A DNA stretch of 64,000 nucleotides from Ilyonectria destructans (taxonomy: Eukaryota > Ascomycota > Sordariomycetes > Hypocreales > Nectriaceae): NCBI GenBank assembly GCA_020740775.1, contig JAHEWK010000006.1:1302001-1366000 (forward strand), in the 5' to 3' direction. Of the stretch, positions 10,670-22,334 are shown piece by piece. The notes below the pieces were generated by a model. The model did no database searches. It was not told where the DNA came from and saw only the letters and a program-made list of their open reading frames with translations. The first letter of the stretch is position 1, and every line of letters starts with the position of its first letter. Made by a program: the position numbers and the translations under genes.

Positions 10670-11902
10670 ATGGCGGACACCAAGGTCTACCGGGCCAGCA
10701 CCACTGCTCCCGTCAACATTGCCGTGGTCAAGTACGCGTTCTTGACATATGTTCCGGCTCAATTCAATAGCTAATTGCGCGACGATAGGTACTGGGGCAA
10801 GCGTGACCCCAAGCTCAACCTCCCCACCAACAGCTCCCTCTCCGTCACCCTCTCCCAGGCCGACCTGCGAACCCTGACGACCGCCTCCTGCTCCAGCGCG
10901 TACACCGACGGCGACAGCCTGACCCTCAATGGCGAGGCTTCCGATGTCTCTGGTGCGCGAACCCAGGCTTGCTTCCGCGAGCTGCGCTCTCGCCGTGCCG
11001 CCCTCGAGGCTGCCGACGCGTCGCTGCCCAAGCTGTCGGCCATGCCCGTGAAGCTCGTCTCCGAGAACAACTTCCCCACCGCTGCTGGCCTGGCCTCGTC
11101 TGCCGCTGGCTTCGCCGCCCTCGTCAAGGCCATCGCGCTCCTCTACGAGCTCCCCGACTCGCCCGCTGAGCTCTCGCTCGTTGCCCGACAGGGATCTGGA
11201 TCTGCCTGCCGTAGTCTGTTTGGCGGTTACGTCGCGTGGAGGATGGGAGAGAAGGACGACGGAAGTGACTCCAAGGCCGAGCTGATTGCTCCCGCTTCGC
11301 ACTGGCCCGAGATGCGCGCGCTGATCCTGGTTGCCAGCGCTGCTAAGAAGGGGGTCTCTTCCACCTCCGGCATGCAGCAGACCGTTGCGACCTCTGGTCT
11401 CTTCCAGCAGAGGATATCGACCGTTGTCCCCGCCAACATGGCTTCGATGGAGGCTGCAGTCCACGCCAAGGACTTTGCCAAGTTCGCTGAGGTGACGATG
11501 CGGGAGTCTAACTCGTTCCACGCCACTTGCGCCGACACCTACCCTCCCATCTTCTACATGAACGACGTCTCGCGCGCTGCCATCCGCGCGGTCGAGCAGA
11601 TCAACGCCAAGGCCGGCAAGACCATTGCCGCCTACACCTTCGATGCCGGCCCCAACTGCGTTGTCTACTACCTGGAGGAGGATGCTAGCACTATCTTGGG
11701 CAGCTTCTACCAACCCCTTGCAGAGGTCACGGGCTGGAAGGAGGGCACTGCCAGCATCAAGTCGACCGTGGAGCTTGAGAGCAGCCTCGCGGCATCGCTG
11801 AAGGAGGGCGTTAGCCGGGTGATTATGACTGGCGTTGGCGAGGGTCCCATCAAGACCGAGGAGTACCTCATTGATGAGAATGGTCAAGCTGTCAAGCGAT
11901 AG
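10670..11902 (+). CDS. MVD1: Diphosphomevalonate decarboxylase (mevalonate pathway)
   Basis: Exon 1 is 10670-10731 and exon 2 is 10789-11902. The 57 bp intron splits the Lys codon of VVKYWGKRD. The protein has 391 residues, close to the 396 of the yeast enzyme. It converts mevalonate 5-diphosphate to isopentenyl diphosphate with ATP, the last step of the mevalonate route to sterols and prenyl groups. Diagnostic segments are STTAPVNIAVVKYWGKRD at the N-terminus, the GHMP-kinase ATP loop NFPTAAGLASSAAGFAAL near residue 120, and GSGSACRSLFGGYVAWRMG after it. It is expected to be cytosolic. The coding region is GC-rich at third positions, and so creates a long open frame on the other strand, which is a shadow. 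Confidence 0.96.
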
Positions 11903-13754
11903 ACCAGGAGCCAATAGTTTATGGCCTTTGAAGCACATTCAATGTAAATGATGATCAGAGGACCTATATAACAAAAACTTCAAATTCCATGTCGCATACT
12001 TCTGAAGCTGGTATTGACTGGGTTGCCCATTGATCGCGGTTGGGGTTGGATCGGCCAGGACAGTAGCAGCACTCGCAACTAATATCGTCCAGGAGCCAGG
12101 CATATGCCTTCCACTTGGGCAAGGTCAGGAGTCCGGTCGTAATCAGGGCCGTTCCACTTTTAGCTTCAGTCGTCGAGATATTAGAATTCTTTTATAAACA
12201 CCAGTAATCAAGCTACACTTTACTAAAGTTATAGTATACATCGATCGATATTTCCTTTCTTCCAATCCTGCCATAATTTCTCCGCCCATGATTCCAGAGG
12301 TATATACTCCATCAACCAGAGGCATCGAGTCGCCGGTAGCACGCAAGATCAAAGGAATTGAAATCCCCTTAGCACGACGGTCACGTCTTTGAGCTGGATA
12401 TTGAGAGGGTCAAGACCAATTCTTCTTCTCCTTGTAATAAAAATAGCCGACATGTACTGCTCTTTAATCGGCATCTGAGAAGCCATGAATGGGTTGAGAT
12501 TTCACGATTTTGTTGCCATTCATAACTATGCACTCGTCATATGGATGCGCCCTCGAGACGCTAACGCGACGAATGCACTCTCAAACTCCGTCTGGCTTCA
12601 TTGCTCATGTGCTTTCTGTCTGCAATAGTCAATCTCCAGAGGAAACCTAAATCTATAAGGTCAACCCTCTGGTTTAGAATATAGTGCCAACGTCGTACTG
12701 TTGACAGGCTCTCATAAGCGACGGTCGCTGCGCCTCCAAAGAGATCGACCAAGTCGGCAGCCCTTCGGTAATCAACAAGGAATGAAACGCGGTTAAATTT
12801 GTCACACCATCTGTGTCACCTACTGCACTGTAAAAGTGTTGGGAAGTCACTTCACTCTTGAATGATCCCTGGGGGTTTGGCCTTCTTTCCTTCGTCTTCG
12901 CATGTCGGCCTTAGCTGGCCAACAAGGGCTCACTCATGCCTGACCCTGGCTGTCTTTTGGTGGAAGAAGAGTATTCCTCCAACAGTCGCCAAATGTGGCC
13001 AATTGCGTATGCCTCAGGGCGGCTTAGTGCCGGCGCTGGTAGCATTCTCTAGATTCTATAACGGTGGTGTAGCGATTCACCGAGCTGGCAATGGCGCTAT
13101 AGCTCCACACCAGCTTGGTTGGCGGGATCGTAAGTAGAGCCTGAAACTTGATCCATCACCTCGTCTCGCTTCCCAAGTAATCCGCTGTTGCGACGGAAGC
13201 TAGAAGCGGTGCATGGGAATTACTCTGACTTTGTGCACCGAGTTGGCATGAGGACCAGAAGAGGCGCAAAAGCGGGTGACGTACAAAAGTTCAACGGTAG
13301 TATCACTATCACTGGTTCATGCTTGGCGCTGCAGGGAGCCTCCAGCACCTAAGACTTCCCATTCACGCAAACAGACAAGGCGGCGGAGATATTATCAAGC
13401 GCTTTTCTAGAAGACTCGTACCTAATGCGTGCAAATAGCAACACCTGCGAATAAAATCATATTTACCGCCATTTTACGCCAGCGTTGTGGCGCTGATCTC
13501 AGCACGGGTGGCAGCTGGCGGCCGGCAGTGAATCACAGCTGGCAAGCTGTGACACTCACCTTCAGGCTTCACGGCTCCTGCTCGCACACACGTGGAACCT
13601 ACAACAAACAATCGCCCGCCCGCCCACTCCGGGTTTTCGTCTTCTACACCTACGCATGTGCATTGGAGCCCTTGAGCCCTGTATGAACCCGCTCGGCTGA
13701 ACAGACGTCGTCGAATCCATTCCCATCGTCAGAGGAACGGCCCTTTTCATCACG
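11903..13754. other. Intergenic, possible gene remnants on minus strand
   Basis: No intact gene. On the minus strand, 12143-12800 contains three short stretches that read like protein in different frames (for example around LVDLFGGAATVAYESL and RRRRIGLDPLNIQLKD). They are too short to assign and may be chance or decay. The last 300 bp are the upstream region of the DUF647 gene. Confidence 0.3.
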
Positions 13755-15310
13755 ATGAGCGACGATGCAGGATCAGAGCCTTGCGCTCAAGTTGACCCCG
13801 TTCACCACCACGATGCCTCTCCGGAGACTCAACACAACGGAATCACCACTCTTCTTGGTCAAGGCCAGGAGGTCGAAATCCAGGAGCTGGACAAATCGGG
13901 CAACATCACGCAGCGATGGCTGCACACTCCCGACAACCACATCATCCCAGTACTTACCATCCCCGACTGTCTAATGGCGCCGTTCGCTAACACCCCAAAT
14001 AGGTCTTGGCCAAGAACAAGTCCAACAACTTCATTTTCCGATCTATGCGTGAATGGCGCAAGGTCCTTTTTGACGCCTTTCTCCCGGTCGGATTCCCGCA
14101 CTCTGTCTCGGATGACTACTTCGCCTACCAGACATACGACTCTCTTCAAGCCTTCTTTTCCACTATCACCTCCCTTCTCGCTAACCGCGCTCTTCTCCAA
14201 GGTCTCGGAGTCGGCGATGCTAACTCTTCCGCCACATTCGCCCTGCTTCTGACCATCCTGAAGGATGCCATGTCCCGTGTTGCTACCATTGTCTTTGCCC
14301 AGCAGTTTGGCCTCCGTATCGAGCCCGATGCAAAGAAGTATCGGTTTCTCGCGGATCTGTTCAACGACACTGCCTTCTTTCTCGAGCTGTATAGTCCTTA
14401 CTTTGGACCGTGGGGCAAGATTGTTGCTCTTACTTCTGGCGAAGCACTCCGCGCTCTCTGTGGCGTCTCAGCCGGTGCAAGCAAAGCAGCCTTGAGCGTC
14501 CACTTTGCGAAGCATGACAACTTGGCTGAGCTGAACGCAAAGGAAGCAAGCCAAGAGACTGCAGTAGGACTGATTGGTCTTCTGGTTGGAACATTTCTGG
14601 TCAAGCATGTTGAAAACCATCAGAGCGTCGTTTACTTGATGATTGGTCTGGTTTTCGCTCACCTCTGGATGAACTATCTTGGGGTCCGAAGTGTCTGCAT
14701 GACCAATCTCAACCGCCAGCGTGCCACAATTCTCTTTCACGAGTATCTCAAAACCGGCAAGGTCCTGACGCCGACCGAAGTTGCCCGACGGGAGAGCATC
14801 ATCTTTTGGAGTCCTGTGGCCAGCAACCGGGACGGGCAATCCGTTTCTCGTATCGAAATGGCAGAGAGCTATTCGCACGCTATGGGAGGACGCGACCCTC
14901 GCATTAACATTGCGATAGTTGACGGTGGTATGCAGACCCAGTTTATCTGGTGTCACTCCAACACCGGCTCAACTCCCATCAAGATCCTCCTCTGGCAGGG
15001 CGCCGAGCCGGCCCATGCGATCAGTGCCTGGTTCATGGCCTTGGAGATTACTTGGCTCATGGAGAAAGGGGTGGGCTACACTGTGGAGATAGACCGGATC
15101 TTCTGTGGAGAAAGGTCGCGGTTCAACACTTGGCAGAATGACATTGTGGTCAAAGATGGTCGAGATGTGAACGGGTACGAAAAACAGTTCTGCAATCCAG
15201 AGTTGTGGGAGAAGATGGCTGCCAATGGGTGGAATCTAGAGTCGCAGGCATTTGAGACCGCAGCACCAGTGCGATTGACGGCCCAATTCCGGACGAAGAA
15301 GGACGAGTGA
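13755..15310 (+). CDS. RUS family (DUF647, root UV-B sensitive-like) membrane protein
   Basis: Exons 13755-13949 and 14003-15310, joined over a 53 bp intron, give 500 residues. The joined reading is DNHIIPVLAKNKSNNF. The conserved RUS core starts with FLPVGFPHSVSDDYFAYQTYD and continues with TILKDAMSRVATIVFAQQFG, then the segment FRFLAD-like with NDTAFFLELYSP. Several hydrophobic helices follow (for example EASQETAVGLIGLLVGTFLV). Plant RUS1/RUS2 act in vitamin B6-linked light responses, but the biochemical activity of the family is not established, and the fungal role is unknown. The C-terminal 120 residues are soluble. The first in-frame ATG is used; the codon opening the second exon is not a start. 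Confidence 0.88.
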
Positions 15311-15637
15311 GAGCGGCGATGGGCGAGCAGAACAAAACACGACGGCCCGAGAGTTTGTTTCATGAACGATGTAGTTTCTCGTGCTGAAAGCCGGCGAGTG
15401 GCCTAGGTTCTTTCAATGGGGTTCATATCCCTCAGAGATAATTAAGAAGATCGACCAAGGACTGTATTAGTCTTGATGATGTACATTGGAGATTTTCCTT
15501 GACTGGGTCTTCCAAACCCCCTCCGTACCAGTCTATCCTTTGTTATACATTGTTCCTAACGCCCCACCAAATGGTATCATTCATCATCTCTAATTTTGTA
15601 CATATTCTCGACATTCCACAACTCGGATGAAAAGGTC
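15311..15637. other. Convergent 3' intergenic region
   Basis: About 330 bp between the convergent 3' ends of the DUF647 gene and the heme lyase gene. It is AT-richer than the flanking genes and should hold both polyadenylation regions. Confidence 0.4.
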
Positions 15638-16541
15638 CTAGGCGAGCCACGCCCACTTCATCGCCCGCATCTTGACGCCCTCCCAGGTGTTCAGCTTTGG
15701 CCGCACGTCCAGATAGAAGCTTGGTCCACCCTTGCCGTCTGGTCGCCCGGCGTAGAAGTCGATGACATAGTCAACGCGGGTGCCGCAGCGGTCGATGACC
15801 CAGTCATGACGGTCAAAAGGCGCAGTGAAGCCGAGGATGGTGTTGATGCGGGCGGTCGGGGTCATGCGGTCCATCTTGTTGGCGAAGGACTCGAGCTTTG
15901 GGCCGTCGCATCTGCAGGTCGTTAGCGTTCCGCTGCGTGAACAGACTTGGCTTGCGGAGGACTTACTTCGAGCCGGTGAGGTACGGGGCCTCCCAGTCCT
16001 TGATCTCCTTCCAAGCTCGCTCGTTGACGGCGTTGTGGATCGGCACCACCGTCTTCATATCCGCAACCTTGGCATCGTACCCCTTGCGCTTCATCGCCTC
16101 GAAGAACATCTTCTCAGACGGATACACCCAGTTGCCAGACGGATCCATCCCGGTCTCCATTTCGTGGTTCGCGGGCTTGGGAGGGGTATCGTCACCATGG
16201 TCGACGGGGCATGCGGCCGGGGTTCCGGTTGTTCGAGGGATGGTCGACACGGCTCGGTCGGTGTCGAGGCCGCCGCGGGGAGGCTGTGTGGGAGTAGGGA
16301 CGGCAGCGGGAGTCGAGGAGCCCCAGGGTATGTAGGATGAGAACGTCTGCGACCAAGACTTGGGTTCGGAGCGGGCAGTGTGGTCGACGGGGCACACGGA
16401 AGGCGGCGCAGGCTTTGCCTGGGCTGGAACCTGGGCTTGGGCCTGAGCCTTCTTCGCCTCGGCCTCGCGAGCCTGCTCGATCCAGGCGTCGCGGGTCTTG
16501 TGGTCGACGGGGCAAGCGGACTGGGCGTTGGCGTCGGCCAT
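15638..16541 (-). CDS. CYC3: Holocytochrome c synthase (cytochrome c heme lyase)
   Basis: Exons 16541-15967 and 15911-15638, with a 55 bp intron, give 282 residues. The enzyme attaches heme covalently to apocytochrome c in the mitochondrial intermembrane space. The conserved core includes [21 protein letters not shown], then [15 protein letters not shown], and after the intron the [20 protein letters not shown] and VDYVIDFY segments. The N-terminal 115 residues carry three CPVDH heme-regulatory motifs, with cysteines at 10, 50 and 111, separated by low-complexity Ala/Gln/Pro linkers. Yeast-type lyases commonly have one or two such CPV motifs. An upstream in-frame extension begins with a non-ATG codon and is not used. 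The 3' end faces the DUF647 gene. Confidence 0.95.
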
Positions 16542-17965
16542 TGTGACTTCGAGCTGCGGGAGAAATGCTTGAAGGGTTGGTGTGAGTGCCAGAGGAGATG
16601 CGGTCGTGACGGGAGGAGTTCCGAAGCTACAGGACCATGGCGTTTTGCATCGGCAATGGCGTAATCCCACGGCTACCACGGAGGCATAGTAATGCGATCG
16701 GGAGGATTGGCTTGCGGCCGGCCGGGTCGCGATGAGAAGAAAAAAAAGTGGCCCGGTATTTTTCCGGGCTGCACCGGACCGGATCTAATCGGATCGGGAT
16801 GACGGCATTTCTTACATGGATGCTACCGCGTTACCAACACCTACAGTAGATGTCAACTCGATGCTGGGGTTAATGAGTTTTGAGGTTCCCAGGAAATTTG
16901 TGTTAAGGAGCGGCACTATCAACACTTAAAAATATGGATATCCTGCCCCCCGATGCCTATCTCGCCTTTTGTGTGAGATTCCTAATCCGGAGGCCCAAGG
17001 AGAAATTTCGGGCTACGAGTAGTCACATTCGTATACTCGAATTCGAACCGACTTGGAAGAAACTGGCAGGATATGGTATCGGTGGGAAGACCAGCGAGAT
17101 GGCAGCTTCGAGACCATATGAAGATATAAGACTTAGACAACGAATTTGATGTATCGACTGTGAAGAGGCCTTGGGAGGCTAAGTGAAGTCGCCCAAATAT
17201 CGGTAGTCGGTCCCGGTGAAGATAAAAGCGAGTTCGGTTCTTGATAAATGCAATTCGATCATAAAGAATTTTATTCACAAATTAGTATCAACAACCACTC
17301 TCTTCTTCAGTATCTGCAGCGAAAATGAGAGACTGTAATGAGATGGCGAAGCAGGCCAAGGTCGACCTCAACACCTATCGGTCCATGACTAGCAACGCCT
17401 GGCCGCAGGGACTTCATGACTCTGACATAAACTTGTAATCTGAGAAGAAAATTGAGGACACTGATGTCGAAGATAGTAACGAACTAAGTACGAGCCGAAG
17501 TTGCCATAAGCCAATCCTTTCGAGCGAGGGGTATTGAAGCAATGATACATGGATGCAACATGGAGGGCTTGAAGGGCACACAAGCATGTAAACAAATATT
17601 TGGGCTTCCAGCGACTATCACGCCTCGTGCTCGGTGCCTATCATCATGGAGTTGAACCTGTAATTGAGTCCCGGAACTTCCACCCACGGGCCCACTCGAG
17701 AATTAGCGGGTGCACAATGCGCATCCCCACTATGCCCACTGTAAGCCGCTGTACACGGAGGTCCCCAGCACCCCCGACGCGCATGATCAACGTCATGGGG
17801 CGCGGAGCCCAGACCTTCGGAACCTCTTATCTCGGGGGGCTCGTGACACATTGTCTCGCCCGCAACGGTCTTATCAACGTCGCGCCGTCGCATGCCCTCG
17901 CGATCCACGCACCATACGCTGTGCACAATGTTCGCTTGGCCCTGATATCCTACGCAAGAGCTGCC
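16542..17965. other. Divergent intergenic region between heme lyase and CLN3 genes
   Basis: About 1.4 kb between two divergent genes, holding both promoters. Short ORFs have no motifs. No repeat stands out. Confidence 0.4.
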
Positions 17966-19394
17966 ATGTCTGGTCGTTCGCCTGCCTCTTCCGGGCTGCT
18001 GCCCATGCCCGGGTCGGCGTCGTCGTCGTGGGCCGTTTACAGGGCGAGGATGGCCTCCATCTTCGGACACTCGGACACGAAGGTGGTTGCCGCCTTTTGG
18101 CTCTTTGGTCAGTCGCAGTCGAATTGAGAGTCTCCGCGACCTCGCTAACAGATCCCCAGGCCTCATCAACAATGTCCTCTACGTCATCATCCTCTCCGCC
18201 GCGCAGGACCTCGTCGGGTCGCTCCCTAAGGGCGTGGTGCTCCTCGCCGACGTCATGCCCTCGTTCGTCACGAAGCTCGTCGCGCCGTACTTTATCCACC
18301 GCATCCCCTACGGCGTGCGAATCCTCATATTCATCGGGCTGTCCTCGACGGGCATGCTCATGGTCGCCCTGACGCCGGCCGACAAGTCCGTGGCCGTCAA
18401 GCTCGTCGGCGTCGTGCTCGCGAGCCTCAGCAGCGGCGGCGGCGAGCTGAGCTTCCTCGGCCTGACCCATTACTACGGGCACGTCAGCCTCGCGGGCTGG
18501 GGCTCGGGCACCGGCGCCGCGGGCCTGGTGGGCGCGGGGCTCTACGTGGTGCTGACGGACTGGTGGGGCTTCAGCGTCCGAGACAGCCTGCTGTTCTCTG
18601 CGTGTCTGCCCGCCATCATGTTGATAAGCTTCTTTGTGGTCTTGCCACGGGGGCCCCTGGATGAGGGGTCGAAACTTAAGGAATACGGTGCGGTGCCGGA
18701 GCGAGATCTTGACGACGACGATGTGGATGGCATGCCACACGGGACGGCCTCGACGGCTCTGCTTGCTCCCGGGCCATCAGTGGCCTCATCCGCGTATACA
18801 ACGCATGCTCAAGGTGGGGGGTCGTCGTTTCAAGAAAACTTGAGAAGAGCTAAAGCCCTATTCTTCCCATATATGCTCCCGCTGCTGCTCGTATACGTTG
18901 CGGAGTACACCATCAACCAGGGTGTCGCCCCCACACTGCTATTCCCGCTAGACCAGTCTCCATTCGATGAGTTTCGCGGGTTCTATCCGTTCTATGGCTT
19001 CTTATATCAGCTGGGCGTCTTCATCTCTCGATCCTCCACTCCCTGGTTTCGCATCCACCACCTATACCTGCCCTCGTTGTTCCAAGTGGGCAACCTGGTT
19101 ATTCTCACTCTTCACGCAATCCTGTTCTTCATCCCATCCGTATACATGGTCTTCGCCATCATCTTCTGGGAGGGCCTGTTAGGCGGGGCAGTCTATGTCA
19201 ACTGCTTCGCTGAGATCATGGAGAACGTGCCCGTGGAGGAGCGGGAGTTTAGTCTGGGAGCAACTAGCGTAAGCGACAGCGGGGGTATTTGTATCGCGGG
19301 TTTCATTGGCATCGTGATGGAGACACGACTTTGTGACTACCAGGTGGCTCATGGGCGGGATTGGTGCAAACGGATTCATGCCCAGCGTGGGTGA
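17966..19394 (+). CDS. BTN1: CLN3/battenin family vacuolar membrane protein (Btn1)
   Basis: Exons 17966-18107 and 18160-19394 join over a 52 bp intron to give 458 residues. The join creates [22 protein letters not shown], the characteristic first membrane segment of CLN3. Further recognisable parts are [45 protein letters not shown], the [19 protein letters not shown] segment, and [12 protein letters not shown] near the C-terminus. About ten membrane helices are visible. An acidic loop (DLDDDDVDG) separates the two halves. CLN3 proteins sit in the vacuole or lysosome membrane and affect pH and amino-acid or glycerophosphodiester balance. The start at 17966 is the first ATG giving the typical short N-terminus; upstream in-frame codons exist but add an unconserved stretch. 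Confidence 0.93.
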
Positions 19395-22334
19395 GGCCCG
19401 GGATGGTTCGTGATCGGGCGTTGCAGGAGTTTCTTTGCAGCATTGTCACATGTTACATTATGAGAGCTAGACTTTTAGATCCCATCGATAATCCCAACTG
19501 GCGTCGGGGCCTCTGGTTGGCTATGCCTTGGCGTAGGAGCGTTCCATCCGGTTCTCAGCTGAGGGCCAGCCAAGTCTTGGGTTCTCAGACATGACCAGTC
19601 AACATGGGGTAATATGCCGGCAGGGTTAGGAATCCAACTTTGGCTATGGATCAGGGGTTCGCATTTATTGGGATGAAAGTGAGCAGCGGTAATTTACCTG
19701 ATCGTCTGAGCATGGCGCTAGAGCCGAAAGTCTTTAGCAATCGCTGGTCGCCTATCTACAGTAGGCTAGGGTCGAAGCCAAACGCCTTAGGGGGACTTTG
19801 GGGATGATTTAACAGGCTGATTGCTGTAAGACCTAGTGTCCAATACATTGCAGCTCGCTTTGCGCACATGCAGACTGCGATGGGACATTGGGTTCTGGAC
19901 CCTCGGATATGGCGCAAAGCTGTACAGTATTAAATTATGGCAAACGGCTCTCGGTGCTATATTTACGTACAGTGCAGCCCGTACGGCCCAGATACGACGG
20001 GTGGTGGCGGCGGTGCATCGTGGCTGGGCATAGGGCGTCGATGATGTTGATCTGACCTGCAGGCGGGTGACAGGTGGCACAGTGCCCGCAATCCATCGCG
20101 GTCCAGCGACCGATTCACTGCTATTCGCAGCAGGCCGCAGCTACGTGGTTGGTCAGTTTCCGGATGGAGGCGCTGCAGAAAGCGTGTGTGTGCTGGGACT
20201 TTGTGTGGTAGGCTGACAACCAAGTGCCGGCTTGTGCGCGTATGTGGCTCCGGTGAGATCGTCAGCGTCAGCGGCCACTGGCCCGCCACATGTCAACCGG
20301 GGCTGGATTGTAATACGAGGAAGGCCTGTGTTTTGCGGAGGGCCTGGAACGTAGATCCCCGGCCGGTCGTCTACGTTGACAAGCTGGGGCTCGTCCTGTA
20401 TTGGTAGACAATTGCATGGTATGGTTACCTGTTGCAGAACAATGAGCAAGGGGTGACGCCGACCTGGCGGGAAAGCGGCATGAAAAACAAAAAAGGCGTC
20501 TAAAGGGTTTGGGGCAGAATTCGTCCCTGTTCCGCGCATAGAAACCAGTGCTGTCTGTGCAGATTACGGACCATTGTCTGTGCTTGGTGGCCGGCCGAGA
20601 ACTGTTCCCCTGACTGGAGGGGTTAGCGGATATGGGCGAGTATCCAATTTGCGACCGCCATGGCGTCTTTCGAGCTCGACAACGCCAGCCAGGATGCCAA
20701 GTCTTGGGAGCGAAGGTGATCCCATGGCCAAGACGGGAAGGCGGCTGAACCAAAAAGTCGACCCGTAAAATGGCATTCATGGCGTTCGCTGATGGGAGGA
20801 GGTTTTGGCTGGTCGTGGTGGATCCTTGGCATGCATGTCCTCACTCTTTATCAAGTTTCCTTGTTTTCCCCATTCGACGGGTCAGTGGCGCGACCTCGAA
20901 CATGTCTGTCTTGCCTCGAGGCGGGGACAAGGGAAAGTCGACAGACGGGCATCCATCAGAGGGCATCCATCAGAGGGGAGCGCCGTGTCTCACGGTCGCG
21001 TGTCTAGCTACAACTTAAGCCTCCTAAAATTTCCATCCGGCCCAACTGAGAGTCCACTTGAACCATTCCAATTTCAACGTCTTGTGCTATACGCGGGGGA
21101 TCCATTCCATGCGGCCATGCGCGACAGTCGCCGTCCCCGCCCGAAATCTCTCCCCCGACAATTCATCTCCGTTCCGTCCGGCAAAGGGAGAGGGAAAGGC
21201 AATGAACTCGTCCGCCGCTATTGGTGAATAGCTGAACAGCACTAGGATGCTCCCCCCCTTGGACCTCCACTCTCGTCAAGGGCAATTCCAAAGACCCCTC
21301 CCCCAAGGACTGCAAGTGCGTGCTCCTCAGATGCATCCCCCGACAGACCCCCGTAGGCCCGCCCGCTCAGAGGGTTCAGAGACCGGCCGCGGGGCTAGAC
21401 TAAAGCGTATTTGCATGGACCACAATCTTGATTTGAAGCGCTGCTGCATAGCAGTGACCGCCAGCCCTGCAACGGACTCGTTCGCCCACGGCCGGACCAT
21501 CTGCAGCTGGTTCCCGCTTGGTGCTTAGGCGCGGCGGGGCTCTAAGAGATAGATACCTAGTCAGGGCTGGTAATCTAAGTCGTCAAACCTAAGGTAAGCA
21601 CGGCCTAAGAATTTACCTGGTGGTTCTGCAGGCAGGAGGTTTGGCCACCGCTTATCCCCCTCAACAGCTTCCGCGGCTCCCATTTGTCCCCTATTTCCCG
21701 CCCTCTGACCCTGCCCTGCGACCTGCGCACCAAATCCCGATTGCCACCTTGTGTCCGCTATTCCCCCTACGTACGTAGTGGTGGTACCAATCGCGCCTCT
21801 GGAAGACGAGCCGCCAAGCGACTTGGCGAGATACCTCCCGGCTCCCTGTTTGCCCGGCGTCACCCACCCCAGCGCGCTGCTTCCTACTTTCCTGGTCGCC
21901 TCCTTCCTGCCCGTCGCCTCCTTCGTTCCTTCCCCTCCCTCCACAGTCCACAGCGAGACATCCACCCTTGCCAAAGTCCACGGCCCACCTTCTCCACCCT
22001 TTTTCCCAGTGCCACAGTGCCACAATCATAGTGCCACGGCCCCTGAGTCCCGGTCATATCAAAGCCTCCCCGTCGTCTACTCGTCACTACCCTACCCCCT
22101 GCGAGTCCCATCTTTTTCCCGTCATCTCCTCAATCTCGTCCCTTTTTCTTCGACTACCTTTCTCGAGTCCATCCGCAACTCTTTCCTTCTTTTCTCTTCT
22201 TCTTTTCCCTCAGGCGACATCGCGCGCTTCGGGTTTTGGTCGCATCTTCACACCGCGTTCACTCGCTCGCGCATCTCGGTTCCCTCGTCCCCTTCCAGTT
22301 CCCCTCGTTTCATCCCCCAGCGGAGCATGCAATA
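19395..22334. other. Long intergenic region, no gene recognised
   Basis: About 2.9 kb. Many overlapping short ORFs on both strands are typical of GC-rich non-coding DNA. The last 500 bp before the glycosyltransferase are strongly C/T-rich on the plus strand, like a long fungal 5' leader. A 14 bp unit is tandemly duplicated at 20947-20974, and a 12 bp palindrome, CTACGTACGTAG, lies at 21767-21778. Confidence 0.45.

Noticed and set aside
10490..11938. 482-codon open frame on the minus strand
   Set aside because: It is the shadow of the GC-rich mevalonate diphosphate decarboxylase gene; only the plus strand shows the GHMP motifs.
17030..17060. GGTTCGAATTC-like tRNA T-loop on the minus strand
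   Set aside because: No pairing T stem, acceptor or anticodon arm can be built around it.
17618..18740. Minus-strand frames up to 288 codons across the CLN3 gene
   Set aside because: They are antisense shadows; the His/Arg/Glu-rich reading has no fold.
19395..22334. Overlapping ORFs up to 194 codons before the glycosyltransferase
   Set aside because: Their composition follows the C/T-rich DNA, no frame dominates, and no motif is seen.
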